A stretch of DNA of 64,000 bases, from NCBI GenBank assembly GCA_018432235.1, contig JAHDLO010000026.1:1-64000 (forward strand), read 5' to 3'. Shown piece after piece: positions 8,254-17,674 of this stretch. Under the pieces are notes generated by a model. The model did not search any database and was not told the origin of the DNA. It saw only the letters and a list, made by a program, of their open reading frames with translations. Every line of letters begins with the position of its first letter. The first letter of the stretch is position 1. Origin of the DNA: Clostridiaceae bacterium (GTDB lineage: Bacteria; Bacillota; Clostridia; Peptostreptococcales; Natronincolaceae). The position numbers were made by a program, and so were the translations under genes.

Positions 8254-9327
8254 ATGAAAAGCAGGGGTGTTTTTACGTTTGCTATGGCTATGGTCATGAT
8301 ATTGGTGTTGTCAGCTTGTTCAAATACTACAACGAAAAGTGATATACCCATACTGCCATCGCAAACCTCTGAAGGGATATACTTATATGGTGAAATGCAT
8401 GGTGTAGATAAAATTTTAGACAGAGAATTTGAATTATGGTACGAATATTACCATAATCAAGGTCTGAGACATTTATTTGTGGAGCTTCCATACTATACTG
8501 CAGAGTTTTTGAATATATGGATTCAATCAGATAGCAATGACGTTCTGGATAAAATATATAATGAATGGGCAGGGACTCAAAGCTATAATCCTAGTGTTAA
8601 AGCGTTTTACGAGAAGATAAAAACCCATTGTCCTGAAACGATTTTCCACGGGACAGACGTCGGACACCAATATAATACTACTGGAGAACGGTTCTTGGCG
8701 TATCTTGACAGTAATAACCTAATGGACTCTGAGCAATACCTTCTAACGAAGGAAGCAATAGCGCAAGGTAAACAGTATTACAGAAGCTCTGACGATGTGT
8801 ACCGCGAAAACACAATGGTAGAGAACTTTATTCGTGAGTTTGACAAGCTAAGTGGTGAAAGTATTATGGGTATATATGGTGCATCGCACACTGGGTTAGA
8901 ATCGCAGAATTTTTATAACACTGTGCCTTCTATGGCAAATCAACTAAAAGAGCATTATGGCAATATCATTAGCTCGGAAGATTTATCTAGTTGGGCGAAG
9001 AATATAGACCCCTATAGAATAGATGTCATCCAGGTTCAGGGGAAGGAATATGAGGCAATGTATTTTGGGCAACAGGACTTGTTAGAATTTGAAGATTATG
9101 CTCATAGAGAATTTTGGCGTTTGGAAAATGCCTACGACGATTTTATGGATAATCCCAAAACTGGGGATGTATTACCCTATAATAACTATCCAATGATGAT
9201 AGCAACAGGACAGGTTTTTGTTATAGACTACACAAAAACAGATGGATCTGTCATCAGAATGTATTACCGTTCCGATGGGGTAGTATGGAATGATATGCCC
9301 TCTACAGAGGAATTTATAGTGGAGTGA
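8254..9327 (+). CDS. Lipoprotein of the erythromycin-esterase/ChaN-like superfamily (tentative)
   Basis: This 357-residue protein has a lipoprotein signal with LSAC (Cys22). Shortly after, YLYGEMHG (GEMHG at 46-50) and later HLFVELPYYTAEFLN, FHGTDVGHQ and GIYGASHTG give the spaced acidic/His pattern of the EreA/ChaN/TraB-like superfamily, where a GExxHG-type motif and later Glu and His residues build the active or metal site. I do not recognise a specific subfamily. It probably acts outside the membrane. Function could be hydrolytic or haem/metal-related. It follows the alpha/beta hydrolase gene by 36 bases and is preceded by GAGGTGAAG. Confidence 0.6.
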   Translation: MKSRGVFTFAMAMVMILVLSACSNTTTKSDIPILPSQTSEGIYLYGEMHGVDKILDREFELWYEYYHNQGLRHLFVELPYYTAEFLNIWIQSDSNDVLDKIYNEWAGTQSYNPSVKAFYEKIKTHCPETIFHGTDVGHQYNTTGERFLAYLDSNNLMDSEQYLLTKEAIAQGKQYYRSSDDVYRENTMVENFIREFDKLSGESIMGIYGASHTGLESQNFYNTVPSMANQLKEHYGNIISSEDLSSWAKNIDPYRIDVIQVQGKEYEAMYFGQQDLLEFEDYAHREFWRLENAYDDFMDNPKTGDVLPYNNYPMMIATGQVFVIDYTKTDGSVIRMYYRSDGVVWNDMPSTEEFIVE

Positions 9328-9536
9328 TGAATTACACTTAAGAATTGTGATATAAAACCATTGATAATCTCTGTACTTCAAATGGATTCTATAATAAGCG
9401 AGATACATATTAAAAGATGAATTATATAAGTGAATTCAAGTTTTTAAAACTTCTCAATGATATTTAAAAGGGTAAAGAATTTTGATAGATAACGTATGAT
9501 ACAAGCCTGCATAAAACCTTTGGAAGGGGTAAGTGA

Positions 9537-10238
9537 ATGATATCCACTACAACAGCAAGAATTATAAATATATTACCAAATAAATTTGTCTCGTACGTCT
9601 CTAAAAAGGTTGTTGATCTATACCTAAAAAAATATGCCAATATAAATATAGCGGGAAGTGAAAATCTAAAGGGAATTAAAACACCTACGATTTTTATATG
9701 CAATCACTTAAGCAATTCTGATGGCTTAGTATTAGACAAGGCTTTGAAAGAGATTGATCCAACGTTTGTAGCAGGTGTGAAGCTATCAGATAATGTTATT
9801 ACAAGCATCGGGGTTAATGTCATAAAGACCACCAATATAAAGCCCAATGCTGCTGATAAAGAGGGTCTTAAGAAAATTATTAATCTTGTTAAGCAAGGGG
9901 AGAGCTTATTGATTTTTCCAGAAGGGACTAGAAGCAGAGTGGGCAGCTTGATAGAAGCAAAGAAAGGAATCCTTCTTATTGCGGCAATGACAGGTGCGCC
10001 TATTGTACCTATTGGTTTATATGGGACAGAAAAACTGATGCCAATAAATAAAGAAGGGGATATGAGTTCGGAAACCTTTTATCATGCAGATGTTCATATC
10101 AACATAGGAAAGCAATTTGAATTTCCCAAGAGAGGTAAAGAGCTAGATAAAAAGGAATATGAAGACTTTGCCACAAGATATATAATGAAGAAAATAGCAG
10201 AATTGCTGCCTGAGAGCTATAGAGGGGTGTATAAATAA
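9537..10238 (+). CDS. plsC: 1-acyl-sn-glycerol-3-phosphate acyltransferase
   Basis: The 233-residue protein has the four acyltransferase blocks of the PlsC family. NHLSNSD fits the catalytic H-x4-D, FPEGTRSR is the phosphate-binding block and GAPIVPIGLYGTE the last conserved block. It would transfer an acyl group to lysophosphatidic acid in phospholipid synthesis, at the inner membrane face. There is no strong N-terminal transmembrane helix. Other clostridial genomes carry several paralogues, so the gene symbol describes the family and not proven orthology. It is flanked by 200-base and 180-base intergenic gaps. Confidence 0.85.
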   Translation: MISTTTARIINILPNKFVSYVSKKVVDLYLKKYANINIAGSENLKGIKTPTIFICNHLSNSDGLVLDKALKEIDPTFVAGVKLSDNVITSIGVNVIKTTNIKPNAADKEGLKKIINLVKQGESLLIFPEGTRSRVGSLIEAKKGILLIAAMTGAPIVPIGLYGTEKLMPINKEGDMSSETFYHADVHINIGKQFEFPKRGKELDKKEYEDFATRYIMKKIAELLPESYRGVYK

Positions 10239-10418
10239 GTAGGCTGAGTTGGGCGTTAGAGCTGACATGATAAAAGAAGCCATTATAGGAAAATATAGAA
10301 AGACCTTTTTCATGTAGCCTAAATAATGGTGAGGATAACTTAATTTAAATGGCTATTACATTCTTAGACGAGAAAATAATGAAAAATAACTAAACAATTA
10401 ATAAGGAGGAATACCAGT

Positions 10419-10781
10419 ATGAAATTTTTATGGAGTACAATATCAGTCAGAAGCATGGAGGAGTCCTTGAGCTTTTACAATGAGGTGGTGGGGTTGCCGA
10501 TTAATCGCAGGATACAGGCTGGCCCGGCTACAGAAATTGCCTTCCTTGGCGAGGGAGAAACTCAAATTGAGCTTGTATGTGATGGTGGACATGAAGTGCC
10601 CGGTAATGTAGAGGGGATATCCTTGGGCTTTCAGGTCAAATCTGTGGATGAAATGATGGCCTTTGTTGAGGAAAAGGGCATTAAGGTAAAAGGTGGTCCG
10701 GTACAACCAAATCCCCATGTTAGATTCTTTTTTGTAAAGGACCCAAACGGAATTACGATACAATTTGTAGAAAACATGTAG
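10419..10781 (+). CDS. Glyoxalase/bleomycin-resistance (VOC) family protein
   Basis: The 120-residue protein is a single vicinal-oxygen-chelate unit with two beta-alpha-beta-beta-beta repeats. The hallmark end FFVKDPNGITIQFVE carries the metal-ligand Glu. VSVRSMEESLSFYNEVVGL is the usual first helix. Such proteins act as dimers in aldehyde detoxification, drug binding or isomerisation; the substrate is not predictable. AAGGAGGAA lies eight bases upstream of the ATG. A strong terminator follows. Confidence 0.87.
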   Translation: MKFLWSTISVRSMEESLSFYNEVVGLPINRRIQAGPATEIAFLGEGETQIELVCDGGHEVPGNVEGISLGFQVKSVDEMMAFVEEKGIKVKGGPVQPNPHVRFFFVKDPNGITIQFVENM

Positions 10782-10800
10782 AAAACATATATTTTCAAAA

Positions 10801-10839
10801 GGAATTAACTTTAAATCAGTAGAGTTAATTCCTTTTTTT
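10801..10839 (+). terminator. Rho-independent terminator after VOC gene
   Basis: GGAATTAACT and AGTTAATTCC form a perfect 10-bp stem with a 12-base loop, followed by seven Ts. Confidence 0.9.
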
Positions 10840-11051
10840 ATGCAAATAATTTACATAATCCAAGAGAGAAAAGGCCTATAAGCTGTAGCATAGTGCCAAA
10901 TTTAGACACTTTTTGTTGAATAATTTCCTATAATAAATTTTATTTTTTAAAGGAAATTATTACTATTTATCGAATTCACAATAGTATATTTTGTTGCTTA
11001 TAGTCTTGTTATTCATATATAAATATCATAGTCATTTAAGGGGGACATAAC

Positions 11052-13481
11052 TTGTACTTAGATAATATAAAACGAGAGCTTCATATTAAAAATTTCAGTC
11101 TTGTTTTTATTTTATTCCTTTTGAGCTATTACGTTAATACAAAGAACTCTCATCTTTTCCATACATTAGCAGAACTATTTTCAATATTCGTAGCACTAGG
11201 AATGTTTGATGTAGCAAGGAACACTTACAAATTTCAAAAATGTAATTATTTCACCCTTATAGGTGTAGGCTATGGGGCAGTTGCAGTTATGGACTTGTTT
11301 CATGCATTATCCATATCAGGTTTAGGAATTTTATCATTTGGCAGCCCAAACGTAACGGCACAATTTTGGATTGCTGGTAGATATATAGAGGCAATTACCA
11401 TACTTTTGGCCATTATAGCTATAAAGAAGGATAAGATCGTAAGCTTCAACCCAATGGTTACTATTTACAGCATTGTAACGGGCTTAGCTTTCATAAATAT
11501 AGTATATGAAGGTAATTTTCCTGTGCTTTTTAGTGCAGGGAGAATAACACAGCATAAATACCTTTGTGAATATATCATTATTTCCCTCTTTATTTTGTCT
11601 CTGGTTATGCTTTGGCGGATACGAGACAAGAAGCGACTGGGGCCAGACAACCATGCTTATATGCTGCTATCGATTGCTTTAACCATTGTATCAGAAGCCT
11701 TCATAATTATATATAGCAATCCCCACGATATCATGTTTGTCACCTCCCATATTTTTAAAGTATTATCCTTTTATCTAATGTACAAAGCGCTCTTGGCGAC
11801 AAATCTAGTCAAACCCTATGAGGCTCTGGCGGCGGCAGTGACAATGTTAAATCATAAAAAGCATATGCTGGAATCAGAAATTAATGAAAGACAAAAGCTG
11901 GAGGAAAAATTACTGCAAAACGAAAGCGTATTGTTCGGTATTTTAAATTCCACCACCGATGGCATATTAGTAAAGAGTAAGAGCAATCAAGTTCTTTATA
12001 CAAATACTCGGTTTTTTAGAATGTTTGAAATGAAGGAAAATGCTGCAAAAGAAGAGGAGATTAATCTTTCAGATATAGCAATACACCATTTTTTAGAGCA
12101 TGAGGTCTTTTTGACAAAGCTTGAAAATTTAAATGGCATAACCGATAGCTTTACCGATAGCATAAGGATGAAAAATGGAAGAATAATAGAGTACATCTGT
12201 TATCCACTATTGCAGAAGGATGAAGCTATGGCTAGGGTCTGGAGCTTTAGGGATATCACCGCACGGATTAATGAGGCAGAAGATTTGAAAAGACTTGTTG
12301 ATCTTATTCCAGATGGTATTTTTATGCATGAGGGCTACAGACTGAGGTACATAAATTCTGCCGGAGCCAATCTGTTGGGGGCCTCTGAGGCAGCGACGTT
12401 AATCGGCAAGAATATACTGGAATTTATTCCTAAGGAATATGTGAAGGATTTAAGGCTAAAGACAGCTGAAGGACTCAGAGTCCATGAAAACAGTGGCTTC
12501 ATTGAACATAGGATATTGGATTTACAAGAAAACGAAATTGATGTAGAAAGCAGCAGTATTTTTTGCAAAATGGATGATAGGGATTTCCTGTTAACCATTG
12601 TCCGTGACATAAGGGAAAGAAAAGAAAAGCAACTACTGAAGCTAAGGTTTGAAGAGGAGGAAAGACAGCTGAGGGAGGCCTTGGAGCATGACAGGCTTAA
12701 AACTGAATTCTTTTCAACAATATCCCATGAGCTAAAAACACCTTTAAATATTATTCTGGGTGTAATCCAGCTTATTTTAGATATGGGAGAGGATTTCCAG
12801 AGTAGTATTTCAAGTGATAGCTCTAAGAAATACATACGCATGATGAAGCAAAACTGCTATAGACTTCTGAGGCTTATAAACAATCTAATAGATATTACCA
12901 AGCTTGACACAGGATTTATGTATATGAATAGCCATAATTACAATATAGTCGGCATAGTGGAGGATATATGCATATCCGTGGGAGGCTTCATTGAAGCCAG
13001 CGGACTAGAGCTGATATTTGACACTGAGATAGAGGAGAAGTACATGGCCTGTGATGCCGATAAGATTGAGAGAATATTACTGAACCTACTATCAAATGCG
13101 ATAAAGTTCTCCAAGCCATCGGGAAAAATAGAGGTCAATATTTGCGATAGAGATAGCTATATTATGATATCAGTTAAGGACTCGGGCATTGGCATACCTG
13201 AGGATATGACGGAAAAGATATTTGGACGCTTCAAGCAGGTGGATTCTGCCCAGCATAGACCCAAGGAAGGCAGTGGCATAGGCCTATCACTGGTGAAGGC
13301 TTTGGTTGAGGCTCACAACGGAAAAATATCTGTAAGGAGCAAATCGGGGGAAGGCAGTGAATTTATTATAGAGCTACCGGTAATGACGATAGAAGAGGAG
13401 GAGGTTCATAGAGAGACTGCTTCAACCTTAGATAACGTTGAAAGGATCAGTATTGAGTTTTCAGATATATATGTCAAATAG
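11052..13481 (+). CDS. MASE3-PAS-PAS sensor histidine kinase
   Basis: The 809-residue membrane kinase starts with a multi-helix MASE3-type sensor domain (residues about 1-260; NSHLFHTLAELFS is characteristic). A coiled linker, two PAS domains (about 290-400 and 410-530), and a HisKA domain with FFSTISHELKTPLN follow; the phospho-acceptor is His559. The HATPase_c end has N-box LLSNAIKFS, DSGIGIP and GSGIGLSLVKALVEAHNG. The start is TTG behind GGGGGAC; no better Met lies nearby. No response regulator gene is adjacent, so it is an orphan kinase. The ligand is unknown. The C-terminal tail after ELPVM runs about 30 residues beyond the ATPase fold. Confidence 0.9.
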   Translation: MYLDNIKRELHIKNFSLVFILFLLSYYVNTKNSHLFHTLAELFSIFVALGMFDVARNTYKFQKCNYFTLIGVGYGAVAVMDLFHALSISGLGILSFGSPNVTAQFWIAGRYIEAITILLAIIAIKKDKIVSFNPMVTIYSIVTGLAFINIVYEGNFPVLFSAGRITQHKYLCEYIIISLFILSLVMLWRIRDKKRLGPDNHAYMLLSIALTIVSEAFIIIYSNPHDIMFVTSHIFKVLSFYLMYKALLATNLVKPYEALAAAVTMLNHKKHMLESEINERQKLEEKLLQNESVLFGILNSTTDGILVKSKSNQVLYTNTRFFRMFEMKENAAKEEEINLSDIAIHHFLEHEVFLTKLENLNGITDSFTDSIRMKNGRIIEYICYPLLQKDEAMARVWSFRDITARINEAEDLKRLVDLIPDGIFMHEGYRLRYINSAGANLLGASEAATLIGKNILEFIPKEYVKDLRLKTAEGLRVHENSGFIEHRILDLQENEIDVESSSIFCKMDDRDFLLTIVRDIRERKEKQLLKLRFEEEERQLREALEHDRLKTEFFSTISHELKTPLNIILGVIQLILDMGEDFQSSISSDSSKKYIRMMKQNCYRLLRLINNLIDITKLDTGFMYMNSHNYNIVGIVEDICISVGGFIEASGLELIFDTEIEEKYMACDADKIERILLNLLSNAIKFSKPSGKIEVNICDRDSYIMISVKDSGIGIPEDMTEKIFGRFKQVDSAQHRPKEGSGIGLSLVKALVEAHNGKISVRSKSGEGSEFIIELPVMTIEEEEVHRETASTLDNVERISIEFSDIYVK

Positions 13482-13552
13482 TTAACAATGCAGGTCAAGA
13501 ACGATAATGAGGATGCACAAAAACAACAACTGAAAAAATATGAAAGCAAAGT

Positions 13553-13590
13553 AAAGCCCTGTAAACAACTTCTGTTTACAGGGCTTTCTA
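13553..13590. terminator. Bidirectional terminator between histidine kinase and hemolysin III genes
   Basis: AAAGCCCTGTAAACA and TGTTTACAGGGCTTT form a perfect 15-bp stem with a five-base loop. T-rich stretches follow on both strands, suiting the convergent genes. Confidence 0.9.
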
Positions 13591-13596
13591 TTCGTA

Positions 13597-14247
13597 TTAG
13601 CCCTTCAAGGGCAGTACATAAAATAGAATACAAAAGAAGTGACACATGCTACCCCCCAATACAAATAGGTGGAATATAGCATGGTTAAAGGGAATTTTCT
13701 TTATTAAATAAAAAATTGAACCGGCAGAATACAATACGCCTCCCAGCACCAGCAAGCGGATACCCCCGACCGAAAGATTTAGCCTCAATGGATTGAAGGC
13801 AAAAATAATGATCCAACCCATAAGAACATAAGTCATTGTAGAGGCCACCTTAAATCTTTTTATAAAGAAGGCCTTAAATACTATCCCCACAGCAGCCAGC
13901 CCCCATATTAAACCGAAGATGGTCCAGCCTAGTCTACCTCTAAGCGTAACTAAGGTGAAGGGCGTATAAGTACCAGCTATTAAGAGGTAAATCGCAGAAT
14001 GATCCAGGATCTTAAAAACTGCCTTTACTCTTTGATTTTGAAAGCTATGATACAGCGTGGAAAACAAATACAAGATTATTAGTGTGGCGCCATATACACT
14101 GAAGCTAACAATATGCCACACATTACCATGTATGGTCGCCATAACCACCATCAGTGTTAGGGCTGCTACAGCCAAAAGTGCGCCGATACCATGGGTTATG
14201 GCATTACAAATCTCCTCTGGAATGCTATATTTAGTTCTTATTTCCAT
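13597..14247 (-). CDS. Hemolysin III family membrane protein (PAQR-like)
   Basis: The 216-residue protein has seven predicted transmembrane helices. The family signature is visible: EEICNAITHGIGALLA in the first helix, LYHSF in the third, ILDHSAIYLLIAGTYTPF in the fourth, and a His-rich last helix (HAIFHLFVLGGSMCHFF). These His and Asp residues match the metal site of the PAQR/TrhA superfamily. Bacterial members affect membrane lipid homeostasis; direct hemolytic activity is not established for most. AGGAGG precedes the ATG. The gene is monocistronic. Confidence 0.9.
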   Translation of the reverse strand: MEIRTKYSIPEEICNAITHGIGALLAVAALTLMVVMATIHGNVWHIVSFSVYGATLIILYLFSTLYHSFQNQRVKAVFKILDHSAIYLLIAGTYTPFTLVTLRGRLGWTIFGLIWGLAAVGIVFKAFFIKRFKVASTMTYVLMGWIIIFAFNPLRLNLSVGGIRLLVLGGVLYSAGSIFYLIKKIPFNHAIFHLFVLGGSMCHFFCILFYVLPLKG

Positions 14248-14596
14248 ATTATACCTCCTATAAAAGAAATCCTAACTACATTATAAAAATATAACCATAA
14301 AATAGCAATAATAATACATAAATTTAAAGAACTTTCTAGGTGGATTATATATTTTACCATAAAAAAAGCTAGTTCTAATATATTTAGCTGAAGTTTTTAA
14401 CATCATGAAAAAAATATACAAAAGGTGTGTAGAAATATGTCAAAATATAAAGGAATTTAGCAAATGTTGTAGAAATTGTTTATTGAAAATAAAATAGTAT
14501 TGTAATTGGGCTTTATCCAAAGCAGAATCCGCTGCTAACTGACCTGGTTTATAGATTAGGAATATGACACATGAAGATTAAGGGGTAGGTGGAGAC
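14248..14596. other. Gene-poor gap before the GGDEF-EAL gene
   Basis: This 349-base AT-rich stretch separates divergent genes and should hold both promoters. I see a 30-codon Cys-rich reading frame (14405-14497) without a convincing ribosome binding site. I see no c-di-GMP riboswitch consensus. Confidence 0.5.
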
Positions 14597-17476
14597 ATGA
14601 CTAAGCAGCAGTTAAAAGATATTGAGGGAAACAATAAAAGTATTTTTTACAGTAAAACGATAAAGCACCTAATAAGGAATCCTGTTTTAATTACAGTCAC
14701 TATAATCCTTATGGTTATATTTACAGAAATAGCGGGACATATACTATTCCTAAAAATACAGGAGCTGCTGCCCTATGAGGGTAGAGGCTATGATGTAATT
14801 ATTGAATCGATATTTGGGATTCCCATAATTTTGTTGGCTGTCCATTACATAAGAAAGTATCTAATTGAAAGAGAAATGGGAGAAGAGACTGAAGCGGAAT
14901 ATACGAATGTCATAAACAGCATAAAAGAAGTTGTTTTTCAGACCGACTGTAACGGTACATGGCGATTTTTGAATCCTGCTTGGACTGAGATTACCGGCTT
15001 TAGCCTTGGGGAAAGCTTGGATAGAAGCTCTATAGATTTTGTACATCCTGATGACAGAGAATCAAATCTTCAGTATTATAAACCCTTAATAGAGGGAAAA
15101 AAGGCGTATTGCAGACATGAGGTTCGCTTTTTAACCAAGGATGCAGGATATTGCTGGATGGAGGTATTTGCAAAGCTTCATCGCGACGCTGAAGGGAAAA
15201 TAATTGGAATATCCGGAACATTGATGGATATTACCGATAGAAGGCATATGGAGCAGCAGCTAAAGCAGAGGGAGCAAATGCTTAAAGGGGTTTCAGAGGC
15301 AACAGCGATACTTTTGTTCGATGCCAATCTGGATGCAGCGCTATACGAGGTTCTGAAGGTTCTTGGGGAGGCAACTGGAGCTGATAGGGCATATATTTTC
15401 CAGAATCACATAGACAAAAATACGGGTAAGCTCCTGGTCAGTGAAGGCTATGAATGGTGCAACTCAGGTGTAGCACCCCAACTGGGGAATGAAGCCCTAC
15501 AGAGACTAGACATTGAGGATAGCGGCTTTAAGCGATGGAGAGAAGGTCTTGCAGAAGGCAATGTTATATGTGGATCTGTCTCTGAACTTCCCCTTTCTGA
15601 AAGAGACCTGCTGGAGGGGCAAGGTATTAAGTCCTTGGCTGTCGTCCCTATATTTACAGATAATATTTTTTGGGGCTTTATAGGCTTTGACGATTGTACT
15701 TCTGTGAGAAGCTGGTCTGACTCTGAATTAGTTTTGCTAAAGACAGTTGCTGCCAGCATAGGTGGAGCAATAAAGCGTGTTGAGGATGAAAGACAGCTGC
15801 AGCAGCTGATGAAAAATGATTATAAACATACGCTGCAGAACCTGCAAAATCTTGTATTTAAATGCAAGCAGGAGAAGACAGGCAGAATATACTTCACCCT
15901 ATTTGAAGGGGGATTAACCGACGGCATAGGCTTTACTACTGAAGAGATTTATGGCAAGAGTCTGCAGGAGGTTTTCCGAAGCAATGATGACTACGAGATA
16001 GAATACTATATGAGGGCCTTTGCGGGGGAAATATGCAATTATGAAATGAATTATAATAACAGAACATTCTATACTTCCCTATCACCTATATTATATCAGG
16101 GTGAGGTTGTTGAAATAGTAGGCTCCTCTATAGATATAACAGATTTGAAGGCAGCAGAGGAGCAGGTTCGTTACATGGCATACTATGACGGACTTACCGG
16201 CTTGCCCAACAGACATTCTTTTAAGGAGCAGCTAGGCTATTTGATAACCCATGCCAACAGAAATAAAGAGCTGCTGGCGATCATGTTTTTAGATTTAGAC
16301 CGCTTTAAGACAATAAATGATACACTAGGGCATAAGGCTGGAGATGAGCTACTCAAACAAACAGCCCAAAGACTTAAGGGGGTTATTAATGAACAGGATA
16401 TTGTCGTTAGAATGGGTGGCGATGAATTCATACTAGCCTTCCCTGATCTAGGGAAGGAGGCCAATGTTTCAAGAGTAGCTCAGGAGATAATCGATGCCTT
16501 TAAGGAGCCCTTCATCATCGGAGGGCACGAAATGTACATTTCCACCAGTATAGGAATAAGCCTGTATCCGCATGATGGCGGTGACATGGAAAATCTTATC
16601 AAAAATGCCGATATTGCAATGTATAGGGCAAAGGACAACGGACGTAATAATTATCAGTTCTACACAGAGGATATGAACAAAAAGGCCCTTGAAAGGCTGG
16701 AGCTGGAAAATCATTTGCGAAGAGCGCTGGAAAAGAAGGAATTATTTATTTTATACCAACCAAGAATACATACCTCAACTGGAAAAATTGTTGGTGCAGA
16801 GGCCCTCTTAAGATGGCGGCACCCTAGACTGGGTTTGATATCGCCTGCAGAGTTTATACCTATTGCTGAAGAAATCGGTGTCATACATGAGATTGGGAAA
16901 TGGGTATTAAAAACGGCAATCAAGCAGGCAAAGGAGTGGGCAAATAAAGGTGCTGATAATATAAAGGTATCAATTAACATTTCCGCAGTTCAATTCCAAA
17001 GGGAGGATTTGCTGGATAGCATTAAGCAAGCAGTTTTGGAGGCTCAGCTGGACCCGTATCATATTGAACTGGAGATAACTGAAAATACAATAATGCATAA
17101 AACCTCAAGAACCCTATCTATTATAAAGGAGCTTAAGGAGATGGGCATAAATATTTCGATAGACGATTTTGGTACAGGCTTTTCATCCCTCAGCTATATT
17201 AAGGAGTTTAATTTGGATATTTTAAAAATTGACAAATCATTTATACTCGATATAGACCAATGTCCTACAAATGAATCAATTATAACCGCAATTATAAATA
17301 TGGCCCATAGCATGGGGATGAAGGTAGTAGCAGAGGGTGTTGAGACTAAAGAGCATATGTCATTCCTTGAAAGCAAGAGGTGTGATGAGGTACAGGGCTA
17401 TCTCTTGAGTAGACCAATACCGCCAGAGGAGCTATTGGCATTGGTTATAAATAATAGGAAGGTTAAGACAAGCTAA
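14597..17476 (+). CDS. PAS-GAF-PAS-GGDEF-EAL protein (c-di-GMP metabolism)
   Basis: The 959-residue protein has two N-terminal transmembrane helices (about 30-50 and 75-95), a PAS domain with PAC (about 110-215), a GAF domain (about 225-395), another PAS-like segment (about 410-520), GGDEF (about 525-685) and EAL (about 700-950). The diguanylate cyclase signature GGDEF is intact at 607-611, so synthesis is possible. The I-site position reads NEQD, not RxxD, so product feedback may be lost. The EAL half looks catalytic: EALLRW (735-740), SINIS, ELEITEN, DDFGTGFSSL, AEGVET and QGYLLSRPI are present. It may therefore be bifunctional. It ends at a strong terminator. Confidence 0.92.
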   Translation: MTKQQLKDIEGNNKSIFYSKTIKHLIRNPVLITVTIILMVIFTEIAGHILFLKIQELLPYEGRGYDVIIESIFGIPIILLAVHYIRKYLIEREMGEETEAEYTNVINSIKEVVFQTDCNGTWRFLNPAWTEITGFSLGESLDRSSIDFVHPDDRESNLQYYKPLIEGKKAYCRHEVRFLTKDAGYCWMEVFAKLHRDAEGKIIGISGTLMDITDRRHMEQQLKQREQMLKGVSEATAILLFDANLDAALYEVLKVLGEATGADRAYIFQNHIDKNTGKLLVSEGYEWCNSGVAPQLGNEALQRLDIEDSGFKRWREGLAEGNVICGSVSELPLSERDLLEGQGIKSLAVVPIFTDNIFWGFIGFDDCTSVRSWSDSELVLLKTVAASIGGAIKRVEDERQLQQLMKNDYKHTLQNLQNLVFKCKQEKTGRIYFTLFEGGLTDGIGFTTEEIYGKSLQEVFRSNDDYEIEYYMRAFAGEICNYEMNYNNRTFYTSLSPILYQGEVVEIVGSSIDITDLKAAEEQVRYMAYYDGLTGLPNRHSFKEQLGYLITHANRNKELLAIMFLDLDRFKTINDTLGHKAGDELLKQTAQRLKGVINEQDIVVRMGGDEFILAFPDLGKEANVSRVAQEIIDAFKEPFIIGGHEMYISTSIGISLYPHDGGDMENLIKNADIAMYRAKDNGRNNYQFYTEDMNKKALERLELENHLRRALEKKELFILYQPRIHTSTGKIVGAEALLRWRHPRLGLISPAEFIPIAEEIGVIHEIGKWVLKTAIKQAKEWANKGADNIKVSINISAVQFQREDLLDSIKQAVLEAQLDPYHIELEITENTIMHKTSRTLSIIKELKEMGINISIDDFGTGFSSLSYIKEFNLDILKIDKSFILDIDQCPTNESIITAIINMAHSMGMKVVAEGVETKEHMSFLESKRCDEVQGYLLSRPIPPEELLALVINNRKVKTS

Positions 17477-17482
17477 TACATA

Positions 17483-17515
17483 AAAAGGATATACCAAGAG
17501 GTATATCCTTTTATA
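17483..17515 (+). terminator. Rho-independent terminator after GGDEF-EAL gene
   Basis: AAAAGGATATACC and GGTATATCCTTTT form a perfect 13-bp stem with an AAGA loop and T-rich tail. Confidence 0.9.
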
Positions 17516-17674
17516 CTGTTTTCTCTAAGGTCGTTTTCTTTAAGGTTTATTTAAGGTTCATACGATACAATTAAATTAATAATAATGTTAGCTTCCTCCC
17601 TTTCATTGATATATAGCCAAAACCGATGTGACAATCTGGTTTTGGCTATACCTTTATCATAATATAAATCGATA

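Noticed and set aside
10240..10418. Short frame at about 10267-10314 in the gap after plsC
   Set aside because: It has an ATG and a stop but no ribosome binding site and no recognisable family; too short to support.
12335..12841. 168-codon minus-strand frame opposite the histidine kinase
   Set aside because: Ser/Leu-rich shadow of the PAS and HisKA coding region with no family features.
13488..13679. 63-codon frame after the histidine kinase
   Set aside because: It runs through the strong terminator at 13553 into the antisense of the hemolysin III gene and lacks a ribosome binding site.
14405..14497. 30-residue Cys-rich peptide frame
   Set aside because: It has five Cys and a clean stop, but no Shine-Dalgarno and no context; kept only as a note.
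14248..14596. c-di-GMP riboswitch before the GGDEF-EAL gene
   Set aside because: Neither class I nor class II consensus segments are present.
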